A DNA stretch of 59,626 bases from the NCBI GenBank assembly GCA_948630815.1, contig CAPIEU010000010.1:1-59626 (forward strand), read 5' to 3'. A program made the position numbers and the translations under genes. Numbering within the stretch: the first letter of the stretch is position 1; each line of letters opens with the position of its first letter. Below the pieces are notes generated by a model that was not told the origin of the DNA, ran no database searches, and saw only the letters and a list, made by a program, of their open reading frames with translations. This DNA is from an uncultured Clostridia bacterium (GTDB taxonomy: Bacteria; Bacillota; Clostridia; TANB77; CAG-508). This document shows positions 47,342-56,770 of this stretch, piece by piece.

Positions 47342-49073
47342 GAACCTAATATCTTTTTTAATTCTTCATTTCTTTTAACTTTCTGTGTCGTAGTTTTAAT
47401 CATAGGTTCATCTGTAACAATAATATTTCTTATATGCTTATATGCTGGCATTGTCTTATTAATTTCTTTAATTTCATTCCAAATTATATTTTTATATTCA
47501 TTAGAATTTTTATCTGTATAACTTTGTTTCATGTAATCAGCATTATAAACTATTTTTGCATTAATCTCTAAATCATCATATTGAGTAGGTTTTCCAAAAA
47601 CCATATTTTCTGCAACAAATGGAAGTCTTGCAATTAGTAACTCAAGTTCTTCTGGATAAATATTTTTACCATTTTTTAAAACTATAACATTCTTTTTCCT
47701 TCCTGTTATAAATAAATATCCATCTTTATCATAATATCCTAAATCTCCTGTATGAAACCAACCAGCAGTTAGAACTTCACGAGTTGCTTCCTCATTATCA
47801 TAATAACCAAGCATAATATTAGGATCTTTTACCAATATTTCACCTATTCCTTGCTTATTTGGACTATCAATTTTAATTTCTACATTTGGTAATGCAAAAG
47901 CAACAGACCCTGGTTTTTGATATTTATCATTTTCGGCTGAAACAATAGGAGATGCTTCAGTTAATCCATAACCATTTAATAATTCAATACCAATATTTTT
48001 TAAGCCTTTAATTGTAGATTTATCCATTGGTGCAGCACCATATATAACAAGCCTTAAATGACCGTCCTAATTCATCAATAATAGATTTAAAAAATTTTCT
48101 TCTTACATCAATTCCCAATAGTAATAAAAAATTAGAAATAGCAGTTAAAATAGTAAAAGGAATTTGTAAATGTTTATCTTTAATGCCTTTTTTAATTTTT
48201 TTATAGATAGCTTCTAAAATAAGAGGAACACATACAAATCCAGTTACTTTATATTCCTTTAGATTTTGTGAAACATAACGAAGACCATCACAAAATGCAA
48301 TTGTGATACCAGAATAAAGACCATATAAAAAAGTAGTAGTAGATTCGTATGTATGGTGTAAAGGTAAAAACGATAAGAAAGTATCTTCCTTTGTTACTTT
48401 TGCAATACAACCAGTTGAATAAATATTAGCACAAATATTAGCTTGTGATAACATTACAATTTTAGCAAGAGAAGTAGTACCAGATGTAAAAAGCATAATA
48501 GTCATACCGTTTTCATCAATTTTCACATTATCATAACTAGAGTTTCCAGCTTCTATAAGTTCTTTTCCAAAGAGCATAACATTTTTTAAAGATAAAATTC
48601 CATCAGTGTCTTGTTCTAAATCCATACAAATAAAATGTTTTAAACTAATATCTCTTCTGCATTTCATATTTTGGAAAAGTTTCAAATATTTTTTATCAAA
48701 AATAATAGTATCAACTTTGGCACGAATAACAGAAGCTTCAATTTCATTATCTGGTAAAGCTTTATCAAGTGGAACTACTATCATACCGAGAGGTCGTAAT
48801 ACTAAGATAGCTAACACACCATTCATAACGATTTGGTGCAATAATAGCAATTCTTTTTCCAGATAAACCTAAATCTATAAGAGCTGTTCCTAAATTTTTA
48901 ACATCATTTTTCAGTTCAGTATAAGTATGAGTAATATATTCACTAGATTTTGGATTTAATTTATATGTAAATGCAACCTTATTAGGATATAAATTAGCAG
49001 AACGATTAAGTAATTCTCTAAAATTTGATACTTTATCAATTTCATATAATTTACTTTTTGATAATTCTTGCAT
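47338..49073 (-). CDS. AMP-dependent long-chain acyl-CoA synthetase, two +1 shifts at CGG
   Basis: 577 residues after restoration. ANL-superfamily motifs: LFTSGTTSLAKIVMLSQ (P-loop), NGYGLTEASPIVS, GWFHTGDLGYYDKDG and the C-terminal KVKRNEELKKIL with the catalytic Lys. Shifts on the minus strand: CGG at 48788-48786 (ITTS-G-MIVVPLD) and CGG at 48064-48062 (DELG-G-HLRLVIYGAAPMD). Both join to GGT. The three pieces fit without loss, and the active-site motifs are spread over all three, so function requires both shifts. Substrate chain length is not predictable. Confidence 0.92.
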
Positions 49074-49260
49074 CGAAAAAAACCTCCTATAAAGTATTAT
49101 TAAAACTAATCATATTGTATACTTTTTTCCAAAAAATTACAACTTAAATTTTAAATAATATTATTTTTGCATGAAAGTATAAAATACATACTATTAACAC
49201 ATACTGCATATATGATAAAGCTTTATGCATATGAAATGATGAATAATATGCAGAAAACAA

Positions 49261-49289
49261 TTGACATTCTGCACATAAAATGATAATAT
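49261..49289 (+). promoter_or_regulatory. Promoter and probable operator of the Fic gene
   Basis: TTGACA, 17 bases, TAATAT. ATATGCAGAA occurs twice (about 49249 and 49291), with an inverted TTCTGCACAT between the -35 and -10, a pattern expected for autorepression by the protein's own helix-turn-helix. Confidence 0.75.
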
Positions 49290-49312
49290 ATATGCAGAAT
49301 AGGGATGATAAA

Positions 49313-50368
49313 ATGAAAAAATTTGATTATTCTTTTCTTGATAATGGATTATTACCAGCAAATTTAGTTAATTTAACTGGAGTAATATATTCATTAAAAA
49401 CAGGTGCAGAAATAAGAAAAGATGAATATAAAAAAATGTTTATTGAATTAGAACAGATTGCAAAAGTACAATCAGTTAAAAGTTCAAATGCAATAGAAGG
49501 AATAATAACAAGTGATGAACGTATAAAGGAAATTGTAAATCAAAGTAGTGAACCTTTAAATCATAATGAAACAGAAATTGCGGGATATAGAGATGCATTA
49601 AATGAAATACATATAAATTATAAAGATATGAACTTTAATGAAAAAACAATTTTAAGATTACATGAAATTATGATGTCATATAGTGGATATGAATATGGTG
49701 GCAAATATAAAAATGATGATAATTTAATTATTGAGCAAGATGAAGAAGGAAATAGAAAAGTAAGATTTAAACCAGTTTTAGCCAAGGAAACTAAAAATGC
49801 AATGGAACAACTGGTACTTGCATATATGGAAGCAAAAGATAATTCTAATATAAATCAATTATTGCTAATTCCGTGTGTGATTTTAGATTTCTTATGCATA
49901 CATCCATTCAAAGATGGAAATGGAAGAATGTCAAGGTTATTATCTTTATTGTTATTGTATAAAAGTGGATTTGATGTAGGAAAATATATTTCATTTGAAG
50001 AGCAAATAAATAATAGTAAAGGCTATTATTATGAAGCATTAAAACAATCATCTAATTCTTGGAATATAAATGAAAATACATACATTCCGTTTATTCAAAA
50101 TTTTTTATCAACATTATATATGTGTTATAAAGAACTGGATAAAAGATTTAATGTAGTAAATAGTAATAAAATAACAAAGAAAGCTAGAATAGAGCAAACC
50201 GTATTAAATAGTTTAACACCAATTTCTAAAAAAGAGATATGCAATATCATTCCAGATGTAAGTCCAACAACAGTTGAAGCTGTATTGGGAATAATGATAA
50301 AAGAAGGAAAAATACAAATAATTGGAAAAGGAAAAAACACAAAGTACATTAAACGTATTGACGAATAA
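49313..50368 (+). CDS. Fic/DOC family protein with N-terminal DUF4172-like and C-terminal winged helix
   Basis: ATG 49313 follows AGGGATGAT. 351 residues. Inhibitory-helix-type segment SVKSSNAIEGI (about 62-72), the Fic catalytic motif HPFKDGNGRMSRLL (about 200-213), and a C-terminal winged helix (about 285-345, SKKEICNIIPDVSPTTVEAVLG). Predicted AMP-transferase that also binds DNA and probably regulates itself at the repeated sites upstream. Confidence 0.9.
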   Translation: MKKFDYSFLDNGLLPANLVNLTGVIYSLKTGAEIRKDEYKKMFIELEQIAKVQSVKSSNAIEGIITSDERIKEIVNQSSEPLNHNETEIAGYRDALNEIHINYKDMNFNEKTILRLHEIMMSYSGYEYGGKYKNDDNLIIEQDEEGNRKVRFKPVLAKETKNAMEQLVLAYMEAKDNSNINQLLLIPCVILDFLCIHPFKDGNGRMSRLLSLLLLYKSGFDVGKYISFEEQINNSKGYYYEALKQSSNSWNINENTYIPFIQNFLSTLYMCYKELDKRFNVVNSNKITKKARIEQTVLNSLTPISKKEICNIIPDVSPTTVEAVLGIMIKEGKIQIIGKGKNTKYIKRIDE

Positions 50369-50426
50369 TGAAAAAAGTTGTAATATAGATAATAGTTAAA
50401 ATAAAAATAGAGTAAAAAATAAATTG

Positions 50427-50576
50427 TTAAGACCTAATAGACGGGAAGTTGTTATTAGGGCAAGGGTTACCGCATATTTATTTTTGCATTCCGCTGTTTT
50501 TAGTAGAAGAGATATAATTCTCTTTCTTATAAGTATGCGGAATCGTTTTACCTATAAGAAAGGGGATTTTTTTATT
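50427..50576 (+). promoter_or_regulatory. Structured leader of the folate ECF operon, candidate THF riboswitch
   Basis: The 200-base gap before folT holds conserved-looking blocks AGGGTTACCGC and TTTGCATTCCGC, the latter pairing with GCGGAATC near 50537. A second hairpin TTTCTTATA / TATAAGAAA has AAGGGG (the Shine-Dalgarno) at its 3' side and a T7 run before ATG. The layout fits a translational or transcriptional switch. THF-riboswitch identity is suggested by the folT context and partial block similarity, not proven. Confidence 0.5.
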
Positions 50577-51113
50577 ATGAAAAAAGCAAAAAAAATAGTA
50601 CTTGCAGGAATATTTATTGCAATGATAGTAATTTTATCAAGATTTTTAGCAATTAAATTACCAGGGTATAAAATAGGGTTTTCTTATATACCAGCATATC
50701 TTGGGGGAATGTTACTAGGACCAATATATAATGCAGTTATATTAGGTTTAGCAGACCTTATAGGTTCTACATTATTCCCATTTGGTTCTTATTTTGTAGG
50801 CTATACAATAACATCACTTATAAATGGTACAATCTATGGACTTGTATTACATAAAATTTATAAAGAAGAATTATCAAATAAACAAATAATAATTAGATTA
50901 ATATGTGCATCAGTATTAACTCAAATCTTAGTAAATGGGGTTTTAAATACATTTTGGATATCAATAACACAAGATAAAGCATTTTTTGTAATAGCAGGAG
51001 CAAGATTTATTAAAGAAATAATAATGGTGCCAGTTCATGTTATAACAATGTTCCCAATAATAAAAGTAATTAAACCAGCAGTTAATAAATTTTTAAGGGA
51101 TGATAATGATTAA
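50577..51113 (+). CDS. folT: ECF transporter substrate-binding subunit, folate type
   Basis: 178 residues, six membrane segments. The FolT-type stretch VILSRFLAIKLPGYKIGFSY, PAYLGGMLLGP and GLADLIGSTLFPFGSYFVGYT identifies the S component for folate. The start is the ATG after GAAAGGGGATTTTTTT. Its stop overlaps the ecfA start by one base. No in-frame CGG. Confidence 0.88.
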   Translation: MKKAKKIVLAGIFIAMIVILSRFLAIKLPGYKIGFSYIPAYLGGMLLGPIYNAVILGLADLIGSTLFPFGSYFVGYTITSLINGTIYGLVLHKIYKEELSNKQIIIRLICASVLTQILVNGVLNTFWISITQDKAFFVIAGARFIKEIIMVPVHVITMFPIIKVIKPAVNKFLRDDND

Positions 51114-51929
51114 TGATTAAGGTAGATAATGTAACTTTTAGTTATAAAACAAATAAAGCTATAAATAATATTTCACTAGAAATAAATGAAAGAGAATTTG
51201 TCTCAATTATAGGGGTAAATGGTTCAGGAAAATCTAGTTTAATAAAACTAATTTCTGGACTAGTTATTCCTAAAAATGGTGAAGTTACAATAGACGATAT
51301 TTCTACTAGCAATAAAAAAGAAATGAAAAACATTAGAAAAAAAGTAGGAGTAGTATTTCAAAATCCTGAAAATCAATTAGTATTTTCAGGGATTGAAGAT
51401 GATATGAAATTTATGCTTGAAAACTTTGAGTTTGATAAATACGAAATAGATAAAAGAATTGATGAAGCATTACAAGCTGTACGGAATGCTAGAATATAGA
51501 AATAGAGACATTTATGCACTTTCAATGGGACAAAAACAAAGGATAGCAGTTGCAGAAATGCTAGCACTAAGACCCAAATATTTAGTATTAGATGAGCCGA
51601 CTGCAATGCTTGACCCAGTAAGTAAAAAGAAATTAATAGAAACAATAAAGAAACTAAAGAATGAATATGGAATTACAATAATTTATATAACAAATGTAAT
51701 ACAAGAAATACTAAGTGCAGATAGAATTATAGCCCTTGATAAAGGAAAACTTGCATTTGAATGTACTCCTAATACAATTATAGAAAATATAGAAAAATTT
51801 AAAGATATTGGTTTAGAAATTCCAGAAGTAGTTAGATTAATTGATGGGCTAAACAAAAAGGGAGTAAATGTGAGTAAAAATAATTTTGATATTGAATCTA
51901 TTATAAATGAAATAGTGGGGAGAGTATAA
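51113..51929 (+). CDS. ecfA: ECF transporter ATPase, one +1 shift at CGG
   Basis: 271 residues. Walker A GVNGSGKSSLIKLISG, Q-loop VVFQNPENQLVF, signature LSMGQKQR and Walker B YLVLDEPTAMLD. CGG at 51482-51484 is skipped by one base to read LQAV-G-MLEYRN. Frame 0 would stop four codons later, losing signature and Walker B. The switch position after YIT is Asn (ITNVIQEI) where ABC ATPases have His. Only one ATPase is encoded here, whereas group II ECF modules use two. Confidence 0.92.
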
Positions 51930-52543
51930 TGTTAAATTATATAGAAGGAAAATCTATAATACACAAATTAAATAGTACAGTAAAACTTATTTTTCTAATA
52001 GCTATTTCTGTATATATATTTACTGTAAAAGACTATTTTACTTTAAATATAGTTTTAATAATATCAATAATAATGTTACTTCTATCAAGAATAAAACTAA
52101 TAAACTATATAAAAGCAATTGTAAACTCAATATATTTTGTAGTAATAACTTTTGTGATAAATCTATTATTTTCAGATATTATATATTCATTTATGATAGC
52201 CTACAGAATATTAATAATGGTAATATTTACTCTAATACTAACACTTACAACAAAGCCAATGGATATAGTATATGGTATAACAAACTTATTATATCCACTT
52301 AAAATATTTGGCGTAAATACAAAAGATATGAGCCTAATGGTTGGAATAGGAATAAGTTTTATGCCAATACTTAAAAATGAATATATACAAATAAAACAAG
52401 CACAAATGGCAAAAGGCTACTATCCTAAAATTAGAAACATAAAAAAATATAGTCTTTGTATATTCGTACCATATTTAACAAATTGCTTTAAAAGAGTAGA
52501 TGAAATGAGTATAGCACTACAAGCAAAAGGGTATGATAATTAA
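51929..52543 (+). CDS. ecfT: ECF transporter transmembrane subunit
   Basis: 204 residues, about five membrane segments, starting in the stop codon of ecfA. The two coupling helices that usually carry Ala-Arg-Gly read QMAKGYYPK and LQAKGYDN at about 173 and 200, with Lys in place of Arg in both. The protein is shorter than typical EcfT (about 265), ending at the second coupling motif. Together with folT and ecfA it forms a dedicated three-gene importer. Confidence 0.85.
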   Translation: MLNYIEGKSIIHKLNSTVKLIFLIAISVYIFTVKDYFTLNIVLIISIIMLLLSRIKLINYIKAIVNSIYFVVITFVINLLFSDIIYSFMIAYRILIMVIFTLILTLTTKPMDIVYGITNLLYPLKIFGVNTKDMSLMVGIGISFMPILKNEYIQIKQAQMAKGYYPKIRNIKKYSLCIFVPYLTNCFKRVDEMSIALQAKGYDN

Positions 52544-52563
52544 AAAATGAGAAGGAAAAAATA

Positions 52564-53487
52564 ATGGATAAAGAATTTAAGTTTAAATCTTGTACAGGAA
52601 AAGATGTATATGCAAGAATGTGGATTAATGAAAATATAAAAGAATATAAGGCTGTTATACAGCTTGTTCATGGTATGCAAGAACACATTGGAAGATATGA
52701 TGATTTTGCAAAAGTTCTTGCAGAATGTGGTTATATTGTAGTAGGACATGACCATCTAGGGCATGGAAATACTGTAGAAAATGAAGAAGACTTTGGATAT
52801 TTTGCAGATACTAATGGATGGGATAAATTAGTAGAAGATATTCATATACTTCAAAATAGAATAAAAAATGAATATCCAACACTTCCATATGTAATAATGG
52901 GACATAGTATGGGATCATTATTAGTTAGAACATATTTAACAAAATATAAAGACAATATAAAGGCTTGTATAATTTCAGGAACAAGTGGTAAAAAAAGTGG
53001 ATTATTAGCAGGAATGTTACTTACGAAATTTATTATGCTATTTAAAGGAAAAAAATATAAAAGTAAATTATTAGACTACTTAGTAACAGGTTCATTTAAT
53101 AAAAAATTTAAACCAAATAGAACAAAGGTAGATTGGACAACAAGGGATTATGAACAAATTAATAAAGTTCAAAAAGACCCTAAATGTGGTCATAACTTTA
53201 CTTTAGCAGCCTATTATGACTTATTTAAAGGAACATATTATTTATCAAAGCAAAAAAATATAAATAAAACTTTAAATGTTCCAATGTTAATATTTTCAGG
53301 AGATAAGGATCCTGTAGGAGAAAATTCTAAAGGAGTTATTCGTGTTTATAATATGTTAATTAAAGCAGGTCTTGATAATGTAAAAATACGTTTATTTAAA
53401 AGTGGAAGACACGAAATGTTAAATGAAATTAATAAAGATGAAGTATATTATTTTATATTAGATTGGTTAAAGAATAATATAAAATAG
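52564..53487 (+). CDS. Alpha/beta hydrolase, monoacylglycerol-lipase-like
   Basis: 307 residues. AVIQLVHGMQEHIGRYDDFA, the oxyanion segment GHDHLGHG, nucleophile elbow MGHSMGSLL, Asp in FSGDKDPVG and His in SGRHEMLNE complete the triad. Matches the serine aminopeptidase S33/lysophospholipase group. Cytoplasmic. ATG after GAGAAGGAAAA. Twenty bases after ecfT, but related function is not evident. Confidence 0.92.
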   Translation: MDKEFKFKSCTGKDVYARMWINENIKEYKAVIQLVHGMQEHIGRYDDFAKVLAECGYIVVGHDHLGHGNTVENEEDFGYFADTNGWDKLVEDIHILQNRIKNEYPTLPYVIMGHSMGSLLVRTYLTKYKDNIKACIISGTSGKKSGLLAGMLLTKFIMLFKGKKYKSKLLDYLVTGSFNKKFKPNRTKVDWTTRDYEQINKVQKDPKCGHNFTLAAYYDLFKGTYYLSKQKNINKTLNVPMLIFSGDKDPVGENSKGVIRVYNMLIKAGLDNVKIRLFKSGRHEMLNEINKDEVYYFILDWLKNNIK

Positions 53488-53574
53488 ATAATAGTTGTTA
53501 TAAAGTAACAATAAAAAGACAAATAATTCACAAGCCATAATTAAAGCTCATAAAATAGTAATAGGAGGTTTATT

Positions 53575-54255
53575 ATGGCTAAAATAATTGTATATAACAA
53601 TGATACAGATAGAATGGAAACGTATTATAGGGGACTTTCTGAAAGTATGCCATATAATACAAATAGAACTTTAACTGTAAAAGAATTTAGAGGCTCAAGT
53701 AATAGTAATACACTATGGACTACCAAAAGAACAATGACATCTTGGAATACTCAAAGATTTATATTTGGAACCAGTATTCCAGTTGGATATGCTTTTAAAA
53801 GACCATGGGAAGGTGGGCATGGTAATCAGTCACAGCATTATGCGGGAACTGCATTTGATGTAGGACAAATGTGGACCAATCAAAAAAGAGCAAATTTAAG
53901 ATATAGTGCAGAAAATTCTGGATTGTGGAGCTATGTTGAACCAGTTAGTATATCACCTACTTGGGTACATTTCGATAGAAGACAAAGGCCACCAGCTTGT
54001 TCTTCAGGAGGATATCCAACCTTAAAACAAGGTAGTTTAAGTGTATATGTATTAATTGCTCAAGACGATTTAAATACTTTGGGATATCCTACAGGTGGAC
54101 TTGATGGAATATTTGGTAATCAAACTCGTATAGCGGTAAGAAATTACCAAGCAAGCAGAGGATTAAGTGTAGATGGAATAATTGGTTGCAATACATGGAG
54201 ATCATTGCAAGAGAATGTGGTAGGAACAGGTAGAACTTCTACTACTATTGATTAA
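53575..54255 (+). CDS. M15-like peptidase domain fused to a peptidoglycan-binding domain
   Basis: 226 residues. The N-terminal half has HYAGTAFDVG (HxxGxAxD) and SPTWVHFD, the zinc-site pattern of M15 D,D-peptidases. The C-terminal half (about 155-215) is a PG_binding_1 domain, VLIAQDDLNTLGYPTGGLDGIFG and RNYQASRGLSVDGIIG. No signal peptide is present, as in several mother-cell-made spore cortex proteins. ATG after TAGGAGGTTTATT. Likely acts on cortex or wall peptidoglycan. Confidence 0.78.
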   Translation: MAKIIVYNNDTDRMETYYRGLSESMPYNTNRTLTVKEFRGSSNSNTLWTTKRTMTSWNTQRFIFGTSIPVGYAFKRPWEGGHGNQSQHYAGTAFDVGQMWTNQKRANLRYSAENSGLWSYVEPVSISPTWVHFDRRQRPPACSSGGYPTLKQGSLSVYVLIAQDDLNTLGYPTGGLDGIFGNQTRIAVRNYQASRGLSVDGIIGCNTWRSLQENVVGTGRTSTTID

Positions 54256-54269
54256 AAATTAATAATAAT

Positions 54270-54450
54270 CTAGTGGCAGGCGAATTTAGTCTGCTATTTT
54301 TTATACAATAGGAAAGTTATACATTCCCATTGTATAAAAAGCTATGATTGCTAGCCATTTTAGATTTTCTCCTTACAGTCGAAAACTAAAATTGGGCGAG
54401 AACAAATTAAAGAAAAATCAAAGATTTTTCTTATTTGTTTTTTTCAAATC
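54270..54450. terminator. Cluster of hairpins between the peptidase gene and splB
   Basis: Three structures in the 54256-54500 gap: AGTGGCAG / CTGCTATTTTTT (54272-54304), a long stem TTTTATACAAT / ATTGTATAAAA (54297-54341), and AAGAAAAATC / GATTTTTCTT followed by ATTTGTTTTTTT (54409-54446). The first and last are plausible terminators. No ORF is supported. Confidence 0.65.
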
Positions 54451-54500
54451 ATTAGAATAAATTAAGCAAAAATGAACAATATAATTTTTGGGTGATGAAA

Positions 54501-55500
54501 ATGTTTAGACCAAAAGCTATATATTGTGAAAAAGATATTGAAAATTACGTTCTTGGGAGAGAAATATTAGAGAAATATAGTGATGTTCCAAAAATTATTA
54601 TTGAAAGCCATAACAATATTGAAGAAATGAGAAAAAAACAAAATGTAGAATTCCCAGATATGAAAAGAAATTTAATAATTGGTACAAGAAAAACTCATAA
54701 GTTTGTGGAAAATCATAAAACATCAGATTTTTTAGTTCCATATACTTCATCACGGTTGTACTGCTATGTGTATGTATTGTTATTTAGTATGTAATTATAA
54801 TAAATGTGCTTATTTAAGACTTTTTGTAAATAGAGAAGAAATGCTAGATAAGATAATAAAAACAGCAGATAAAGCAGATAAACCTATTACTTTCGAGATT
54901 GGAAGTAATAGTGACTTAATATTAGAAAATACTATTACAAATAATTTAGTATGGACGATTGAAAATTTTGCAAATACAAATAAAGGAACTTTAACTTTTC
55001 CAACAAAATTTGATATGGTAGATGATATTTTACCATTAAACCATAATGGTAAAATAGTAATAAGAATGAGTGTAAATCCTGAAGAAATAATAAATAAAGT
55101 TGAGTTTGGAACATCAAGATTAAAAAACAGAGTAGAAGCTATAAATAAACTGGGAGAAGCAGGCTATAAATTAGGAATTTTAATTGCACCAGTAATCCTA
55201 GTAGATAATTGGAAAAGCCTATATGCTGAATTAATAAAATATTTATATGAAAACTTAAGTGAAAAAGTAAAAAAAACAGTATTTTTTGAAATAATTTTTA
55301 TGACATATAGCTATGTTCATAGGGCTATAAACACAGAAGCCTTTCCAAATGCAATAGATTTATTTAACAAAGAATTAATGACAGGAAGAGGAAAGGGAAA
55401 GTATATGTACAAGGATTATATAAGAGATGAAGGAGAAAAATTTTTAAGAGAAGAAATGATGAAATATTTTAAAAATAATGATATAATGTATGTCGTATAA
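54501..55500 (+). CDS. splB: Spore photoproduct lyase, one +1 shift at CGG
   Basis: A radical-SAM enzyme that repairs spore photoproduct in UV-damaged spore DNA on germination. Taking ATG 54501 (GGTGATGAAA upstream; ATG 54495 possible), it is 332 residues. The CGG at 54753-54755 is read with one base skipped as YTSS-G-CTAMCMYC, so the iron-sulphur Cys triad (about C86, C90, C93) lies directly beyond the shift. Frame 0 would terminate shortly after. The later NKCAYLRLFVN and GSNSDLILE segments agree with the family. Confidence 0.93.
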
Positions 55501-55525
55501 AACAAGTAGGAAAGGAAATATAAAA

Positions 55526-56695
55526 ATGAAAGATATTATAGTTACAGATAAGGTAAAATACATTGGAGCAAATGACAAGACAATAGATTTATTTGAGAGC
55601 CAATATATAGTACCAAATGGTATTTCATACAATTCTTATCTTATAAAAGACGGAAAAAATGTAGTAATGGACACTATAGATAGAAGAAAAACAGATGAAT
55701 GGATAAAAAAGCTAGAAGAAGAACTACAAGGTGAAAAAGTAGATTACTTAGTAGTATCACATATGGAGCCAGACCATGCTTTTAATATAGGTTTACTTAG
55801 CAGTAAGTATCCTGAAATGAAGATAGTAGGAAATGATAAAACGTTCACATTTATAAATCAATTTTTTGATATAGAAAACTTAGAAGAAAGAAAAGTTATA
55901 GTTAAAGAAAGAGATACATTAAATATAGGTAAGCATACATTACAATTTTTTATGGCACCAATGGTACATTGGCCAGAAGTAATGGTAACATATGAACAAA
56001 CTGAAAAAATATTATTTTCAGCAGATGGATTTGGAAAATTTGGAGCACTTGATGTAGAGGAAGAGTGGATAGAAGAAGCACGTAGATATTATTTTAATAT
56101 AGTAGGGAAGTATGGAGCACCAGTACAAAGTTTATTAAAAAAAGCATTAGGATTAGATATAAAAATAATATGTCCATTACATGGACCAATATTAAAGGAA
56201 AATTTAGGATATTATATAGAAAAATATAATATTTGGAGTAGTTATATACCAGAAGATGATGGTGTATTTATAGCGTATGCATCAATTTATGGAAATACTA
56301 AACAAGCAGTAGAATATATAGCAAAAGTTTTAGAAGAAAAAGGTGCAAAAAAAGTAGTATTAGCAGATATTACAAGAGAGGATATGGCAAAAGCAATAGA
56401 AAATGCGTTTAGATATGATAAAGTAATATTTGCAGCTTCAAGTTATAATGCAGGAATATTTCCGCCAATGCAAGAATTATTACACGCTTTACAAGGTAAA
56501 AATTATCAAAACCGTAAAATAGGAATAATAGAAAATGGAAGTTGGGCACCAAGTGCTGGAAAATGTATGAAGAATATATTAGAACAAATGAAAGATTTAA
56601 AAATTTGCAATCCACTTGTAACAATAAAATCAAGAATGAACGATACATCTAAAAAAGAGTTAGAAAATTTGGCAAATGCTATTTTAGAAAAATAA
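55526..56695 (+). CDS. Flavodiiron protein (FprA-type)
   Basis: ATG 55526 follows AGGAAAGGAAATAT. 389 residues. The metallo-lactamase-like domain (1-245) has the diiron ligands SHMEPDHAFN, MVHWPEVM, FSADGFGKFG and CPLHGP. The flavodoxin domain (about 250-389) has YASIYGNTKQAVEYIA. It reduces O2 or NO in anaerobes. No in-frame CGG. Confidence 0.94.
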   Translation: MKDIIVTDKVKYIGANDKTIDLFESQYIVPNGISYNSYLIKDGKNVVMDTIDRRKTDEWIKKLEEELQGEKVDYLVVSHMEPDHAFNIGLLSSKYPEMKIVGNDKTFTFINQFFDIENLEERKVIVKERDTLNIGKHTLQFFMAPMVHWPEVMVTYEQTEKILFSADGFGKFGALDVEEEWIEEARRYYFNIVGKYGAPVQSLLKKALGLDIKIICPLHGPILKENLGYYIEKYNIWSSYIPEDDGVFIAYASIYGNTKQAVEYIAKVLEEKGAKKVVLADITREDMAKAIENAFRYDKVIFAASSYNAGIFPPMQELLHALQGKNYQNRKIGIIENGSWAPSAGKCMKNILEQMKDLKICNPLVTIKSRMNDTSKKELENLANAILEK

Positions 56696-56712
56696 AGCTT
56701 TAGTTCTAATTA

Positions 56713-56770
56713 AAACCCCATATGAATACAATGTACAAAACAGCGTATTCATTATAAGGGGGTCTTTTTT
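56713..56770 (+). promoter_or_regulatory. Terminator-like hairpin containing the spoIIID ribosome site
   Basis: ACCCC-ATA-TGAATAC pairs with GTATTCA-TTATAA-GGGGGT. GGGGG is the Shine-Dalgarno, and the following T8 run overlaps the TTG start (56771). Confidence 0.6.

Noticed and set aside
50424..50576. Upstream in-frame extension of folT with two in-frame CGG codons
   Set aside because: It overlaps the structured leader, lacks similarity to FolT, and the ATG at 50577 has the ribosome site.
147..54755. The 18 frame breaks as sequencing or assembly errors
   Set aside because: Random or motif-driven insertion of C before GG would not respect reading frame. All 18 fall exactly before an in-frame GGN codon on both strands, never in the other phases of GG, and no intact recognised gene has an in-frame CGG. 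Raw reads would still be the final proof.
147..54755. Simple reassignment of CGG to another amino acid
   Set aside because: A triplet reassignment would leave the frame unchanged. Here the reading frame after CGG must move by one base in every conserved gene.
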